DNA from: an uncultured Acidobacteriota bacterium
Lineage (GTDB): Bacteria > Acidobacteriota > Terriglobia > Bryobacterales > Bryobacteraceae
Reading direction: 5' to 3'
Assembly: GCA_902826605.1 (NCBI GenBank)
Contig: CADEFM010000003.1
Span: forward strand, 310,001-374,000
DNA: 64,000 nucleotides
Each line of letters begins with the position of its first letter. The stretch's first letter is position 1. The notes beneath the pieces were generated by a model, which searched no databases, was not told the origin of the DNA, and saw only the letters and a program-made list of their open reading frames with translations. This document shows, piece by piece, positions 26,649 through 35,749 of this stretch. Both the position numbers and the translations under genes were made by a program.

Positions 26649-28064
26649 TCAATCATGAGTTCCCATGGCGGAGGAATACTTTGTATCGCGCATGGTCAAA
26701 TAGACGACAAGTGAAATGGCGATCACCGCCGTCAGGTAGTAGTAGAACCACGTTTCGTGGCCGATCGACTTGAACCATAGCGCGATCGATTCCGCCGTAC
26801 CGCCAAAGATCGAAACGGTGATCGCATACGGCAGGCCAACGCCGGTTGCGCGAATATTGGTCGGGAAAAGCTCCGCCTTCACTACGGCGTTGATCGATGT
26901 GTATCCGGCCACAATCAACCACGCTGCGCTGATCAGCAAGAATGCAGCAAACGCGCTTTTCGCGGCTTGCAGTGAATAGAGCAGCGGGATAGTGCCGATT
27001 GTGCCCATTACGCCAAACCAGATCAGTAGCGGCTTTCTTCCAATTCTGTCGGAGAGAGCGCCGTAAGTCGGTTGCAGGAGCAAAGCGAAGATGAGCGACC
27101 CACCGGTAACGATAGTCGTCTGAAGATCGTTGAGGCCCACCGACAATTTGAGGAACTTCTGCATGTACGTGGTGTACGTGTAGAAGGCTGTCGTGCCGCC
27201 CATGGTGAGACCCACGACTACTAAAATCTCACGGGGATATTTCATGAGTGTTCTTATTGAACTTCCCGTGCGGGCCACCTTCTTGGCGGCAATGAAATCA
27301 TCGGTCTCATGCATGTTGCTCCGCATGGCCAAGGCGACCAGAGCGAGAAGAGCCCCAATGGCGAAAGGGATGCGCCAGCCCCAAGTCTTCAATTGAAGCG
27401 GCGTGAGAAACACCTGCTGCAGGAGCAGCAACACCAGAATGGCGCATAGCTGGCCACCGATGAGTGTCACGTACTGGAAACTGGAATAGAAGCCGCGATT
27501 TTTTTCATCCGCTATCTCGGCGAGGTACGTTGCGCTCGTACCGTATTCGCCCCCGAGGCTCAACCCCTGTATCATGCGTGCGAGTCCGAGCAGCACCGGC
27601 GCTGCGAGACCGATGGAGGCATATGTCGGCATGACCGCGATCATCAACGATCCGAAGCACATTAGTAAGACGGAGAGCATGAGTGCGTTGCGCCGGCCAT
27701 AGTGATCGGCGAGATGACCGAACAGCCACCCGCCTATCGGACGCACAATGAAGCCGAACGCAAACAGCACGGCCGCGTTCAGTTGTTGCACCACCGGGTC
27801 ACTGCCTGGGAAGAACGAACTGGCGAAATAGAGCGCAAAGGCCGAATACGCGTAAAAATCGTACCATTCCACTAGATTGCCGACCGAACCGACGAAGATT
27901 GCCCTCAATCGGCGGCCCATGGGGGCGAGATGCGGTTGGTCGTCTACTCGGATGGTCGATGTCAATGCCAATTGGGACCGCTCTTTTCTGCTGCCAATGC
28001 CGCGTCTGTCAAGAGATAAGAAGCCGTATCTTCTTTGCCCCTCTGGTAAATACATTATCAACAA
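26649..28064 (-). CDS. MFS transporter, metabolite:H+ symporter (MHS) type
   Basis: A 12-TM major facilitator protein, up to 471 residues. Signature segments are GSVGNLVEWYDFYAY at the start of TM1, HLADHYGRRNALM in the 2-3 loop, QGLSLGGEYGTSATYLAE in TM4 and ALSDRIGRKPLL in the 8-9 loop. This pattern fits the MHS family of proton symporters for organic acids (alpha-ketoglutarate, shikimate, citrate, proline relatives). The true start is probably later than 28064, since conserved sequence begins only at about residue 50. No neighbouring gene fixes the substrate. Confidence 0.88.
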   Translation of the reverse strand: MLIMYLPEGQRRYGFLSLDRRGIGSRKERSQLALTSTIRVDDQPHLAPMGRRLRAIFVGSVGNLVEWYDFYAYSAFALYFASSFFPGSDPVVQQLNAAVLFAFGFIVRPIGGWLFGHLADHYGRRNALMLSVLLMCFGSLMIAVMPTYASIGLAAPVLLGLARMIQGLSLGGEYGTSATYLAEIADEKNRGFYSSFQYVTLIGGQLCAILVLLLLQQVFLTPLQLKTWGWRIPFAIGALLALVALAMRSNMHETDDFIAAKKVARTGSSIRTLMKYPREILVVVGLTMGGTTAFYTYTTYMQKFLKLSVGLNDLQTTIVTGGSLIFALLLQPTYGALSDRIGRKPLLIWFGVMGTIGTIPLLYSLQAAKSAFAAFLLISAAWLIVAGYTSINAVVKAELFPTNIRATGVGLPYAITVSIFGGTAESIALWFKSIGHETWFYYYLTAVIAISLVVYLTMRDTKYSSAMGTHD

Positions 28065-28352
28065 TCGAGCGATGGCGGTTCCGACATGTGGGCTGACTGC
28101 GTGTGCGGCCGGGAACCCTTTGTTTGAGTGCCGGCCGAATGGGCAGTGGCCGTGAGTGTGTTGACGGGTTGATCGCCAAGCCTAACAAGAGCGGTCTTTG
28201 CAACGTGCGCGGATTCTTTGCTATTCAAGCAGTTAGACCGTGTCACTTCCTTGTCACTGACTTCGCCAACACCAAGAACTGACCTTAATGTTGTTTTCGC
28301 AGGCCCACAGCGTGGTACGCTTTCTCCAGTGTCTCCACGTCAAATAACTGCC

Positions 28353-29051
28353 ATGCCTCGCCGAGCCATCTTGTCCCTGCTAGTCTTGATCCTGATCAGC
28401 GGATTCGTTTTTCCGTCTACGGCTCTCGCGCACAACGTCTCCAAGCGCGATGCCTCTTTCGTCCAGGCAAATCAGGGAGCTGCCATCGCCCCGTTCCTTT
28501 ATCTAGGGGCGAAGCACATGGTTACCGGATATGACCATCTAGCGTTCCTTGTTGGAGTTATCTTCTTTCTCTACCGGCTCAAAGACATCGTGCTCTACGT
28601 TAGTTTGTTCACTGTAGGGCACAGCATCACCCTTCTAGCAGGTGTCCTAGGAGGAATTCACGCCAACTCCTATGTGGTAGACGCAATCATCGGGTTCTCG
28701 GTTGTGTATAAGGCCTTCGACAACATGGATGGGTTCAAGCGATTTTTGGGCTTTCAGCCAAATACAAAGCTTGCAGTGCTCATTTTCGGTCTGTTCCACG
28801 GTTTCGGCCTCGCGACTAAGTTGCAGGAACTCGACCTGGCCAAGAACGGGCTCGTCACGAACATCGTCAGCTTCAACGTTGGGGTGGAAGTCGGGCAGGT
28901 ACTCGCCCTGACTGCCGTGCTCCTCGCCCTTAGTTTTTGGCGGACACGCAGCGGTTTTCTCCGCCACGCTTTCGCGACGAACGCCATACTGATGACGGTG
29001 GGTTTCGTTCTCACCGGTTACCAGATCGCCGGATACTATCTCGGTTCGTAA
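28353..29051 (+). CDS. HupE/UreJ-family membrane protein (short form)
   Basis: A 232-residue membrane protein with a signal-like first helix (about 8-26, ending near ALAHN). The HupE signature is HMVTGYDHLAFLVGVIFF, TVGHSITLLAG and LFHGFGLATK, with five to six further helices. It lacks the long soluble region of the paralogue at 1202. ATG 28353 is selected because it opens directly into the signal peptide. It is followed after 14 bp by a small anchored periplasmic protein, so the two likely work together. Transport of a metal or small ligand is a family-based guess. Confidence 0.85.
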   Translation: MPRRAILSLLVLILISGFVFPSTALAHNVSKRDASFVQANQGAAIAPFLYLGAKHMVTGYDHLAFLVGVIFFLYRLKDIVLYVSLFTVGHSITLLAGVLGGIHANSYVVDAIIGFSVVYKAFDNMDGFKRFLGFQPNTKLAVLIFGLFHGFGLATKLQELDLAKNGLVTNIVSFNVGVEVGQVLALTAVLLALSFWRTRSGFLRHAFATNAILMTVGFVLTGYQIAGYYLGS

Positions 29052-29065
29052 CCGGGGGGATCATC

Positions 29066-29689
29066 ATGGAACACAATAATCAGAACATGAACGCTCCCTC
29101 AAAAGGCGCCCTTGCCAAGGCGACCGCTGTTGCCCTGCTCGTCGCACTCGTGCTGCTATTTACCGCAGTGCTCCCGGCAGAATATGGCTTCGATCCGCTG
29201 AGAACCGGAGCGGCTCTCGGGCTTACCGGAATTTCGGAAACGGGAGAAGTCCAAGGCCGGGCTGCCGCGGCGCCCGCGCCGGGACAGACCGGAGTATACA
29301 CTCCCCAATCGAGGATCTATAAGGTGGATTCCCAGGACTTCGTGTTGCATCCCGGCGAAGGAGTGGAGATGAAGTATCACATGGAGAAAGGTGCGGGCAT
29401 GGTATACGCCTGGAAGGCAGCCGGCAACCTCACATTCGAGTTCCATGGCGAACCAGACCAAAAACCGAACAAGGATTACTTCGAGAGCTACGAACTCGAC
29501 GACAAAACCGGCAAAAGCGCTGCGTACGGCTCTTTCACAGCGCCGTCGACAGGGATTCACGGCTGGTTCTGGCAAAACAAGAGCGATAAGCCGATCGAAT
29601 TTCATTTGTCGGTGGCAGGCTTCTTCGACGCCGCTAAGATGTTTACCGGCGGCCAGCCGGAGGACGTCCCAGTGGAAGACGCCAAGTAG
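29066..29689 (+). CDS. Membrane-anchored periplasmic protein, HupE partner
   Basis: A 207-residue protein with one N-terminal membrane helix (about 20-38, VALLVALVLLFTAVLPA) and a ~150-residue extracytoplasmic domain. The domain contains the beta-rich GEGVEMKYHMEKGAGMVYAW and GIHGWFWQNKSDKPIEFHL. Proteins of this shape recur beside short HupE genes, but I cannot name a defined family. GGGGGA precedes the ATG. The Met, Trp and His content would allow metal binding; this is speculation. Confidence 0.72.
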   Translation: MEHNNQNMNAPSKGALAKATAVALLVALVLLFTAVLPAEYGFDPLRTGAALGLTGISETGEVQGRAAAAPAPGQTGVYTPQSRIYKVDSQDFVLHPGEGVEMKYHMEKGAGMVYAWKAAGNLTFEFHGEPDQKPNKDYFESYELDDKTGKSAAYGSFTAPSTGIHGWFWQNKSDKPIEFHLSVAGFFDAAKMFTGGQPEDVPVEDAK

Positions 29690-29888
29690 ATTGGTTAACC
29701 CGGCTTGATGGTTATCGCTTGCTGGGCTCCGGCGGTGAAGGCAGCCGCTGGAGTCTGTGATTGCGAGGGCCACTATTCCCCACGGTTCGCGATGGCTAAG
29801 ACACCACTACCCACCGCCAGGAGGGCTTTCGCTCGCCGCGCTAATCTCGTATAATCGCCCCAGAGCTAGGTTAGTAGAGAGAGGCGGC

Positions 29889-31427
29889 ATGTTCAACCTT
29901 TTAAGAAACAACGGGTTGGCAAGAGCGTTGCTATTCACGCTGGCCACGGTCGGTCGCAGTGCAGTTGCCACTGGTGATACGCCTTTGGTTGATGCGGCCA
30001 GGAACCGTGATGACAAGACAATTCGTTCGCTGGTGAGCCAACGCGTTGATGTCAATACCCGGTCCGACGACGGATCCACTGCCCTTCTTTGGGCCGCGCA
30101 CTGGAACGATATCGAGACTGCGGATCTACTGCTCCGCGCGGGTGCGGACGCGAATGCGGCCAATGAGTTCCGCATGACGCCACTTTCCCAAGCATGCACG
30201 AACGGAAGTCCCGCGCTGGTCAGGCTGCTCCTCAAGAAGGACGCCAATCCGAATCTCGGGATCGCCACCGGGGAGACGCCGCTGATGACCTGTGCGAGGA
30301 GCGGCAACCGGGATGCGGTTGTAATGCTGCTCGAGTACGGCGCCGCCGTCAATGCGAAGGAGCCGGCGCAAAATCAGACCGCCCTGATGTGGGCGGTAGC
30401 AGAGCATCACGCGAGCGTGGCGAAGGCGTTGATCGAGGCACATGCCGATCTTACGGCTCACACCAAACAAGGCTTTACTGCGATCCACTTTGCGGCACGT
30501 GCGGGCGACCAGGAGTGCGTACGGTTATTGCTCGCGGCTGGAGTGGACGTGAATTTCCGAACGCAGCCCGATGACGAACGTGCCGGGACTCTTGCCCCTC
30601 AACCCGGATTAGGGACGAGCAAGACGGTGGGGGCCAAGGGCTATACACCACTTCTGGTGGCCACCGCGCGTGGCCAAGTCGGCGTGGCGCTTTTCCTGCT
30701 CGAACAAGGAGCCGACCCTAACGTCGGCGATGCCGGTTATACACCTCTGCATTGGGCCTCAGCGAACTGGGAAAGTCTCAGCGCCAACCCGGTGTACGGC
30801 TTTGAAGATCCCATGGCTGGTATTCCCGATCGGCAGGACAAACTACGGCTGGTGAAGGCTCTTCTGGCGCACGGAGCAAATGTGAATGCACGCATGACGA
30901 AACCGCAGCCTCTGTTCGCGGGCGGGTACCTTGACACCGTGGGAGCGACACCTATCTTGCTGTCCGCTTCGGCCGACGACGTGGAGATGATGCGCATCCT
31001 GCTGGATGCCGGTGCAGACCCAAAGATCAAGACCGCAACGAATGCTTCAGCGATTATGGCAGCAACCGGTCTGAACCGTTTCATCGGAGAGAACCTTGTC
31101 ACGGAAGCGCAAGCGCTCGGGACAGTGAAGCTGCTCTTAGATCTCGGCGTCGATCCGAAAGGGGAGACCACTTTCGGTGAAAACGCATTGTTTGGTCCGG
31201 CTTATCGCGGATGGAATACACTCCTTGCGCAAATGATCGATCTGGGTGTGAATGTGAACGCGGTCAGCAAGGCTGGAGTGACGCCGTGGCTTGCGGCAAA
31301 CGGTCAGGGCGACCGGCTCGGCGGTGTGCTCTACAATAATGAGGGCGCGGACCTCCTTCTCAAGCATGGCGCCGATCCAAAGCTTGGACACCCGTGCGAA
31401 TCTCAGAACAAGTGCCGTGCTGAGTGA
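29889..31427 (+). CDS. Exported ankyrin-repeat protein
   Basis: A 512-residue protein from ATG 29889 with a hydrophobic N-terminal stretch (about 11-28). It has about ten ankyrin repeats of the form DxxGxTALLWAAxxxxxETADLLLRAGADAN; examples are GSTALLWAAHW, GETPLMTCARSG, GYTPLLVATARG and GATPILLSASADD. Two repeats are separated by longer loops near residues 225-245 and 330-365. It ends with a cysteine pair CESQNKC. It lies 10 bp upstream of the DUF1592/DUF1552 pair and is probably in the same transcript, suggesting a scaffold role in that exported complex. A paralogue is at 59685. Confidence 0.88.
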   Translation: MFNLLRNNGLARALLFTLATVGRSAVATGDTPLVDAARNRDDKTIRSLVSQRVDVNTRSDDGSTALLWAAHWNDIETADLLLRAGADANAANEFRMTPLSQACTNGSPALVRLLLKKDANPNLGIATGETPLMTCARSGNRDAVVMLLEYGAAVNAKEPAQNQTALMWAVAEHHASVAKALIEAHADLTAHTKQGFTAIHFAARAGDQECVRLLLAAGVDVNFRTQPDDERAGTLAPQPGLGTSKTVGAKGYTPLLVATARGQVGVALFLLEQGADPNVGDAGYTPLHWASANWESLSANPVYGFEDPMAGIPDRQDKLRLVKALLAHGANVNARMTKPQPLFAGGYLDTVGATPILLSASADDVEMMRILLDAGADPKIKTATNASAIMAATGLNRFIGENLVTEAQALGTVKLLLDLGVDPKGETTFGENALFGPAYRGWNTLLAQMIDLGVNVNAVSKAGVTPWLAANGQGDRLGGVLYNNEGADLLLKHGADPKLGHPCESQNKCRAE

Positions 31428-31437
31428 AATCTTGCAC

Positions 31438-33828
31438 ATGACACAAAACAAGCATAGGTTCGTTGAAGCGATTCTGCTCGGCGCGGCGTGTTTCACGGCC
31501 TATGGTTTTCAGACTGCCGCGCCAAAAGTCACATCGGCGAGCGAACTGACTCGCAAATACTGCGTATCCTGTCACAATCCAAGGCTGAAGACTGCGAATC
31601 TCGTGCTGGACGGCATCGACGCCGAGCATCCGTCCAACTCAGCGGAGACGTGGGAGAAGGTGATTGTAAAACTGCGCAGCCGGGCGATGCCGCCACCGGG
31701 AATCCCGCGTCCCGACAACGCTACGTATGATTCCGTGGCGGATTGGCTGGAGTCGGAAATCGACCGCGCGGCCGCTGCTCACTTGAATCCAGGCCGGTCT
31801 GCCGGCCTCCACCGGCTGAATCGGACCGAATACGCCAACGCTGTGCGCGATCTGATTGGGGTCGAAATTGACGCCGAGGCCATGTTGCCTCCGGATGAAC
31901 AGGCGTTCGGATTCGACACTAACGCGGACGCTCTTTCCCTGCCGCCCTCGCTAATAGATCGATATGTATCGGCAGCCTCCAAGATCGCCCGCCGGGCTGT
32001 GGGTGACCCAACGATTCCACCGTCGTTCGAGCGCTATGGCGCCATCAAGGGCAATTCGAACGAACAGACTTACCTTCGGCAAACCGATCGCCTGGACGAA
32101 GACTTCCCGCTGGGAGCTAAGGGCGGCATCGCAGCGCGCCACTATTTTCCGGTGGACGGAGAATATGTTGTCAAGATTCGTCTGCTGCGAGCTTACGATA
32201 GTGTCATCCGCGGTTTGAACGTTCCAAATCAATTCGAGATTCGTATAGACGGGAAGCGTGTTGGCCAATTCACACTGGGCGGAGGGCCCTCACCGTCGAG
32301 GAATTTTCTATACGACGGCGACGAGCCGCTGCAGGTGAGTGTACCCGTGAGGGCCGGCTTGCGCCAGGTAATGGCGACCATGCTCAAATCCGACAGTACG
32401 CAGCCGGAAGGCGCGGGTCCGGATCGCTTGCCTCTCTTTAGCCGTCAATCCGACACGCCAACCTCGCCCGCCGCCATCTCATCGCTTTTGATCGGCGGCC
32501 CATATAGATCTCAAGTGCCGCGGGATTCCCCGGGCCGGCGGCTTATCTTCACGTGCCATCCCGACAGTGCCGACGCTGAAACGCCTTGTGCGACTGAGAT
32601 CTTGACGCAACTGGCACGGCGTGCGTATCGCCGGTCCGCGACCAACGACGACGTAGCGACGCTGCTCGGTTTTTATGGGCGTGCCCGAGCGGCTGGAAGT
32701 TTCGATGACGGAATTCGTGCGGCGCTGGAACGTTTGCTCGTTAGCCCGGATTTCCTGTTCCGCATTGAGGCAGACCCCGCTGGGGCCGCTCCAGGTGCGG
32801 TCTACCGTATCTCAGATGTCGAACTGGCTTCGCGCTTGTCGTTCGCTCTGTGGAGCAGCATCCCCGACGACACGCTTCTCGATCTGGCGATCCGTGGAAA
32901 ATTGAAAGATCCGGCGGTCCTTGACCAGCAGGTTTCACGCATGCTCGCCGACCCACGCGCGCAAACGTCGCTTGTCCAGAATTTTTTCGCGGAGTGGTTG
33001 CAGACACGCAATGTGCGATTGCTCAATCCGGAGAGCACGAAATTTCCGTGGTTTGACGACAATCTGAGACTCGCATTTGTGAAGGAAATCGAGTTGTTTC
33101 TGGAAGCGCAGTTGAAAGAGGACCGCAGCGTCGTCAATCTGCTTAATTCGAACGAAACGTTTCTCAATGAACAGTTGGCCCGCCACTATGGGATTCCTGG
33201 CATTTACGGAAGTCACTTTCGGCGGGTAACGCTCACGGATGAGAACCGCTTCGGTTTGCTGGGCAAGGCGAGCGTGCTGGCCGTCACTTCGTATACCACG
33301 CGAACTTCTCCAACCATTCGTGGAAAGTGGTTGCTGGAAAATATCCTGGCCGCGCCGATGCCCGCTCCGCCCCCGAATATCCCTCCTCTGGAAGACAGCA
33401 ATAAGGAAGGCAAGGCTTTATCGGTGCGGGAGATGCTGGAGGCGCACCGCGCGAACCCTGTTTGCGCAAGCTGCCATGCGCGCATGGATCCACTCGGGTT
33501 CAGTCTGGAGAATTTCGACGCCATCGGGCAATGGCGTTCGACCGACGCAGGCAAGGCCATCAACGCATCCGGTGTGTTGCTGGATGGCACGAAAGTAGAA
33601 GGGCCAGCGGCACTTCGGAATGCCTTCGTTGCCCAGAAGCAGCAGTTCGTAAGGGCAGTGACCGAAAAACTGCTCATTTATTCGCTGGGGCGGGGAACTG
33701 AGTATTACGATGCTCCCGCCGTTCGCGGAATCGTGCGAGGCGCAGCCGCGGCTGACTATCGCTGGTCGGCGGTGATATCAGGCATTGTGAAGAGCGCTCC
33801 ATTTCAAATGAGGAGGTCAGGTTCATGA
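31438..33828 (+). CDS. DUF1587-DUF1592-DUF1588-DUF1585 exported cytochrome protein
   Basis: A 796-residue exported protein from ATG 31438 with a signal region and an N-terminal cytochrome motif CVSCH (42-46). It then follows the planctomycete-type order: DUF1587 (GLHRLNRTEYANAVRDLIGV), DUF1595/DUF1592 (LLVSPDFLFRIE, ELASRLSFALWSSIPDD), DUF1588 with a second heme-type motif CASCH (676-680) followed by HARMDPLGFSLENFDAIG, and C-terminal DUF1585 (ALRNAFVAQKQQFVRAVTEK). It overlaps the DUF1552 gene by ATGA, so the two are translationally coupled. An oxidoreductase role is likely from the hemes, but the substrate is undefined for the whole family. Confidence 0.92.
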   Translation: MTQNKHRFVEAILLGAACFTAYGFQTAAPKVTSASELTRKYCVSCHNPRLKTANLVLDGIDAEHPSNSAETWEKVIVKLRSRAMPPPGIPRPDNATYDSVADWLESEIDRAAAAHLNPGRSAGLHRLNRTEYANAVRDLIGVEIDAEAMLPPDEQAFGFDTNADALSLPPSLIDRYVSAASKIARRAVGDPTIPPSFERYGAIKGNSNEQTYLRQTDRLDEDFPLGAKGGIAARHYFPVDGEYVVKIRLLRAYDSVIRGLNVPNQFEIRIDGKRVGQFTLGGGPSPSRNFLYDGDEPLQVSVPVRAGLRQVMATMLKSDSTQPEGAGPDRLPLFSRQSDTPTSPAAISSLLIGGPYRSQVPRDSPGRRLIFTCHPDSADAETPCATEILTQLARRAYRRSATNDDVATLLGFYGRARAAGSFDDGIRAALERLLVSPDFLFRIEADPAGAAPGAVYRISDVELASRLSFALWSSIPDDTLLDLAIRGKLKDPAVLDQQVSRMLADPRAQTSLVQNFFAEWLQTRNVRLLNPESTKFPWFDDNLRLAFVKEIELFLEAQLKEDRSVVNLLNSNETFLNEQLARHYGIPGIYGSHFRRVTLTDENRFGLLGKASVLAVTSYTTRTSPTIRGKWLLENILAAPMPAPPPNIPPLEDSNKEGKALSVREMLEAHRANPVCASCHARMDPLGFSLENFDAIGQWRSTDAGKAINASGVLLDGTKVEGPAALRNAFVAQKQQFVRAVTEKLLIYSLGRGTEYYDAPAVRGIVRGAAAADYRWSAVISGIVKSAPFQMRRSGS

Positions 33829-35168
33829 TCGTCACCAAGAAGGCCCTTTCTCGCCGCACAGTGCTTCGAGGAGTGGGAGCGACGATCGCGTTGCCGCTGC
33901 TGGACGCGATGGTCCCGGCATTGGCGACTGCGGCGACCACTCCTGGTCCTGTGCGCCGTTTTGGCGTGGTGTACCATCCCAACGGGGTCATCTACGATCA
34001 ATGGCTGCCTGTGGGCGCGGGCCCTGAATTCAAGCTCTCGCCCACGCTGGCGGGCTTGCAGGCGTTTAAAGATAAGTTGATCGTCGTTACGGGTCTGTTC
34101 AGCGACGCAGCGGAGGCGCTCGGTGATGGTGGCGGTGACCACTCACGAGCCTCCGGGACCTATCTGACGGGTGTACATGTGAAAAAGTCCGACAGCGCCG
34201 TCGAGAATGGGATCTCCATGGACCAGATTGCGGCGAAGGCGTTTGAGCGTGACACCCAGCTCTCGTCGCTGCAAATGACAGCGGATGACAACAGCCTCCT
34301 GGGATCCTGCGATTTGGGCTACAGTTGCGCGTATAGCAGCACCCTATCGTGGCTTACGCCGACGTTGCCGCTGATGGCCGAGAACAATCCGCGGGTGCTC
34401 TTTGAGCGGATGTTTGGGTCCAGTGACAGCACCGATCCGCGCGTGCGTGCGGCACGCCTCAAGCAGGACCGGAGCCTTCTCGATTCAGTCAGTGAGCGTG
34501 TGAATCAACTCCAACAGACGCTCGGCCGGGCCGATAACCGCAAGGTGAACGATTTTCTTACCTCTCTTCGAGATGTGGAACGGCGAATTCAGAAGGCGGA
34601 AGAACAGAGTGCAAAAGCACCCGACTTCGCCCAGCCGGCCGGTATTCCCGATGGTTTCGACCAGCACGTCCGGCTGTTGTACGATCTGCAACTTCTCGCC
34701 TATCAATCGGACCTGACAAGGGTAATCACATTCATGTATGGCCGCGAGCAGACAGGCAGACCATATCCTCAGATTGGGGTCCCTGAACCCCATCATCCCG
34801 TCACGCACCATCAGAATGACCCGGTGAAGATGGATAAGTGTACTCGCATCCAGCGTCATCACATTGCTTTGTTCGCGGAGTATTTGGAAAAACTGCGAAA
34901 TACGCCGGATGGAGATGGGTCTCTGCTCGATCATGTAATCCTTCTGTATGGCGCGGGAATCTGTAACAGCGACCGTCACACGCACGGCCCTCTGCCTACC
35001 CTGCTTGTGGGCGGAGGCGCCGGTGCGCTCAAGGGCGGCCGTCACTTGGTCTATCCGGAACATACGCCACTCACGAACCTTCAACTGACGTTGCTCAACA
35101 AGCTAGGAGTTCCGGCCGAGAAACTCGGCGACAGTACAGGACAATTTAGAGAGTTGTCGGCGTTGTGA
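33825..35168 (+). CDS. DUF1552 exported protein
   Basis: A 447-residue protein with a Tat-like N-terminus SRRTVLRGVGATIALPLLDA. It matches DUF1552: RFGVVYHPNGVIYDQW, GDHSRASGTYLTGVH, LPLMAENNPRVLFERMFG, and the closing LLYGAGICNSDRHTHGPLP and LVGGGAGALKGGRH. The fold is thought to be related to the DUF1501/phosphatase superfamily, with unknown activity. The start codon overlaps the stop of the DUF1592 gene, its usual genomic partner. Confidence 0.92.
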   Translation: MIVTKKALSRRTVLRGVGATIALPLLDAMVPALATAATTPGPVRRFGVVYHPNGVIYDQWLPVGAGPEFKLSPTLAGLQAFKDKLIVVTGLFSDAAEALGDGGGDHSRASGTYLTGVHVKKSDSAVENGISMDQIAAKAFERDTQLSSLQMTADDNSLLGSCDLGYSCAYSSTLSWLTPTLPLMAENNPRVLFERMFGSSDSTDPRVRAARLKQDRSLLDSVSERVNQLQQTLGRADNRKVNDFLTSLRDVERRIQKAEEQSAKAPDFAQPAGIPDGFDQHVRLLYDLQLLAYQSDLTRVITFMYGREQTGRPYPQIGVPEPHHPVTHHQNDPVKMDKCTRIQRHHIALFAEYLEKLRNTPDGDGSLLDHVILLYGAGICNSDRHTHGPLPTLLVGGGAGALKGGRHLVYPEHTPLTNLQLTLLNKLGVPAEKLGDSTGQFRELSAL

Positions 35169-35202
35169 CCGAGGGATCCGAAAGTTAGTTTCGGGCGTGA
35201 GA

Positions 35203-35721
35203 ATGTTTGAGTTGCAACCGCGTCTAACCGGCGATCTTCTTGAACTTCGTCCACTTCGGCAGGAGGATTGGGAAGGCCTGTTCGCCGCGGCTTCGGACCC
35301 ATTGATCTGGCAACAGCATCCGGCCTCGGACCGCTACAAAGAAGAAGTATTCAGGGAATTTTTCCGGGATGCGCTGGCGTCTGGGGGTGCCTTCCTCGTT
35401 TCCGATAAGAGGACTCACCAAATCGCAGGGTCATCGCGATATTTCGGGTACGATCCGGCGGCCAGTGAAATTGAGATCGGCTGGACGTTCCTCGCTCGCT
35501 CTTATTGGGGCGGAAAATACAACGCGGAAATGAAACGGCTCATGTTGGAACACGCTTTCCGGTTCGTGGATCGTGTGATATTCGCAGTGGGAACGGAAAA
35601 TATACGTTCGCAAAAAGCAATGGAAAAAATCGGTGGGGTAAGAACCAACCGGCGCCGGCCCGTCAATCTGGGCGGAACCAACGCGGAGCACGTGGTGTTT
35701 CAAATCAACAAACCGGGTTAG
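35203..35721 (+). CDS. GNAT-family N-acetyltransferase
   Basis: A 172-residue RimJ/RimL-type acetyltransferase: LRPLRQEDWEGLFAAASDP at the N-terminus, IEIGWTFLARSYWGGKYN with the acetyl-CoA pyrophosphate loop region, and FAVGTENIRSQKAMEKIGG, the typical GNAT C-terminal segment. The acceptor could be a ribosomal protein or a small amine. ATG 35203 is used; GTG 35197 is in frame. It is monocistronic. Confidence 0.88.
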   Translation: MFELQPRLTGDLLELRPLRQEDWEGLFAAASDPLIWQQHPASDRYKEEVFREFFRDALASGGAFLVSDKRTHQIAGSSRYFGYDPAASEIEIGWTFLARSYWGGKYNAEMKRLMLEHAFRFVDRVIFAVGTENIRSQKAMEKIGGVRTNRRRPVNLGGTNAEHVVFQINKPG

Positions 35722-35749
35722 AAAGTAGCGTCCGCGGTAACTACCCACA

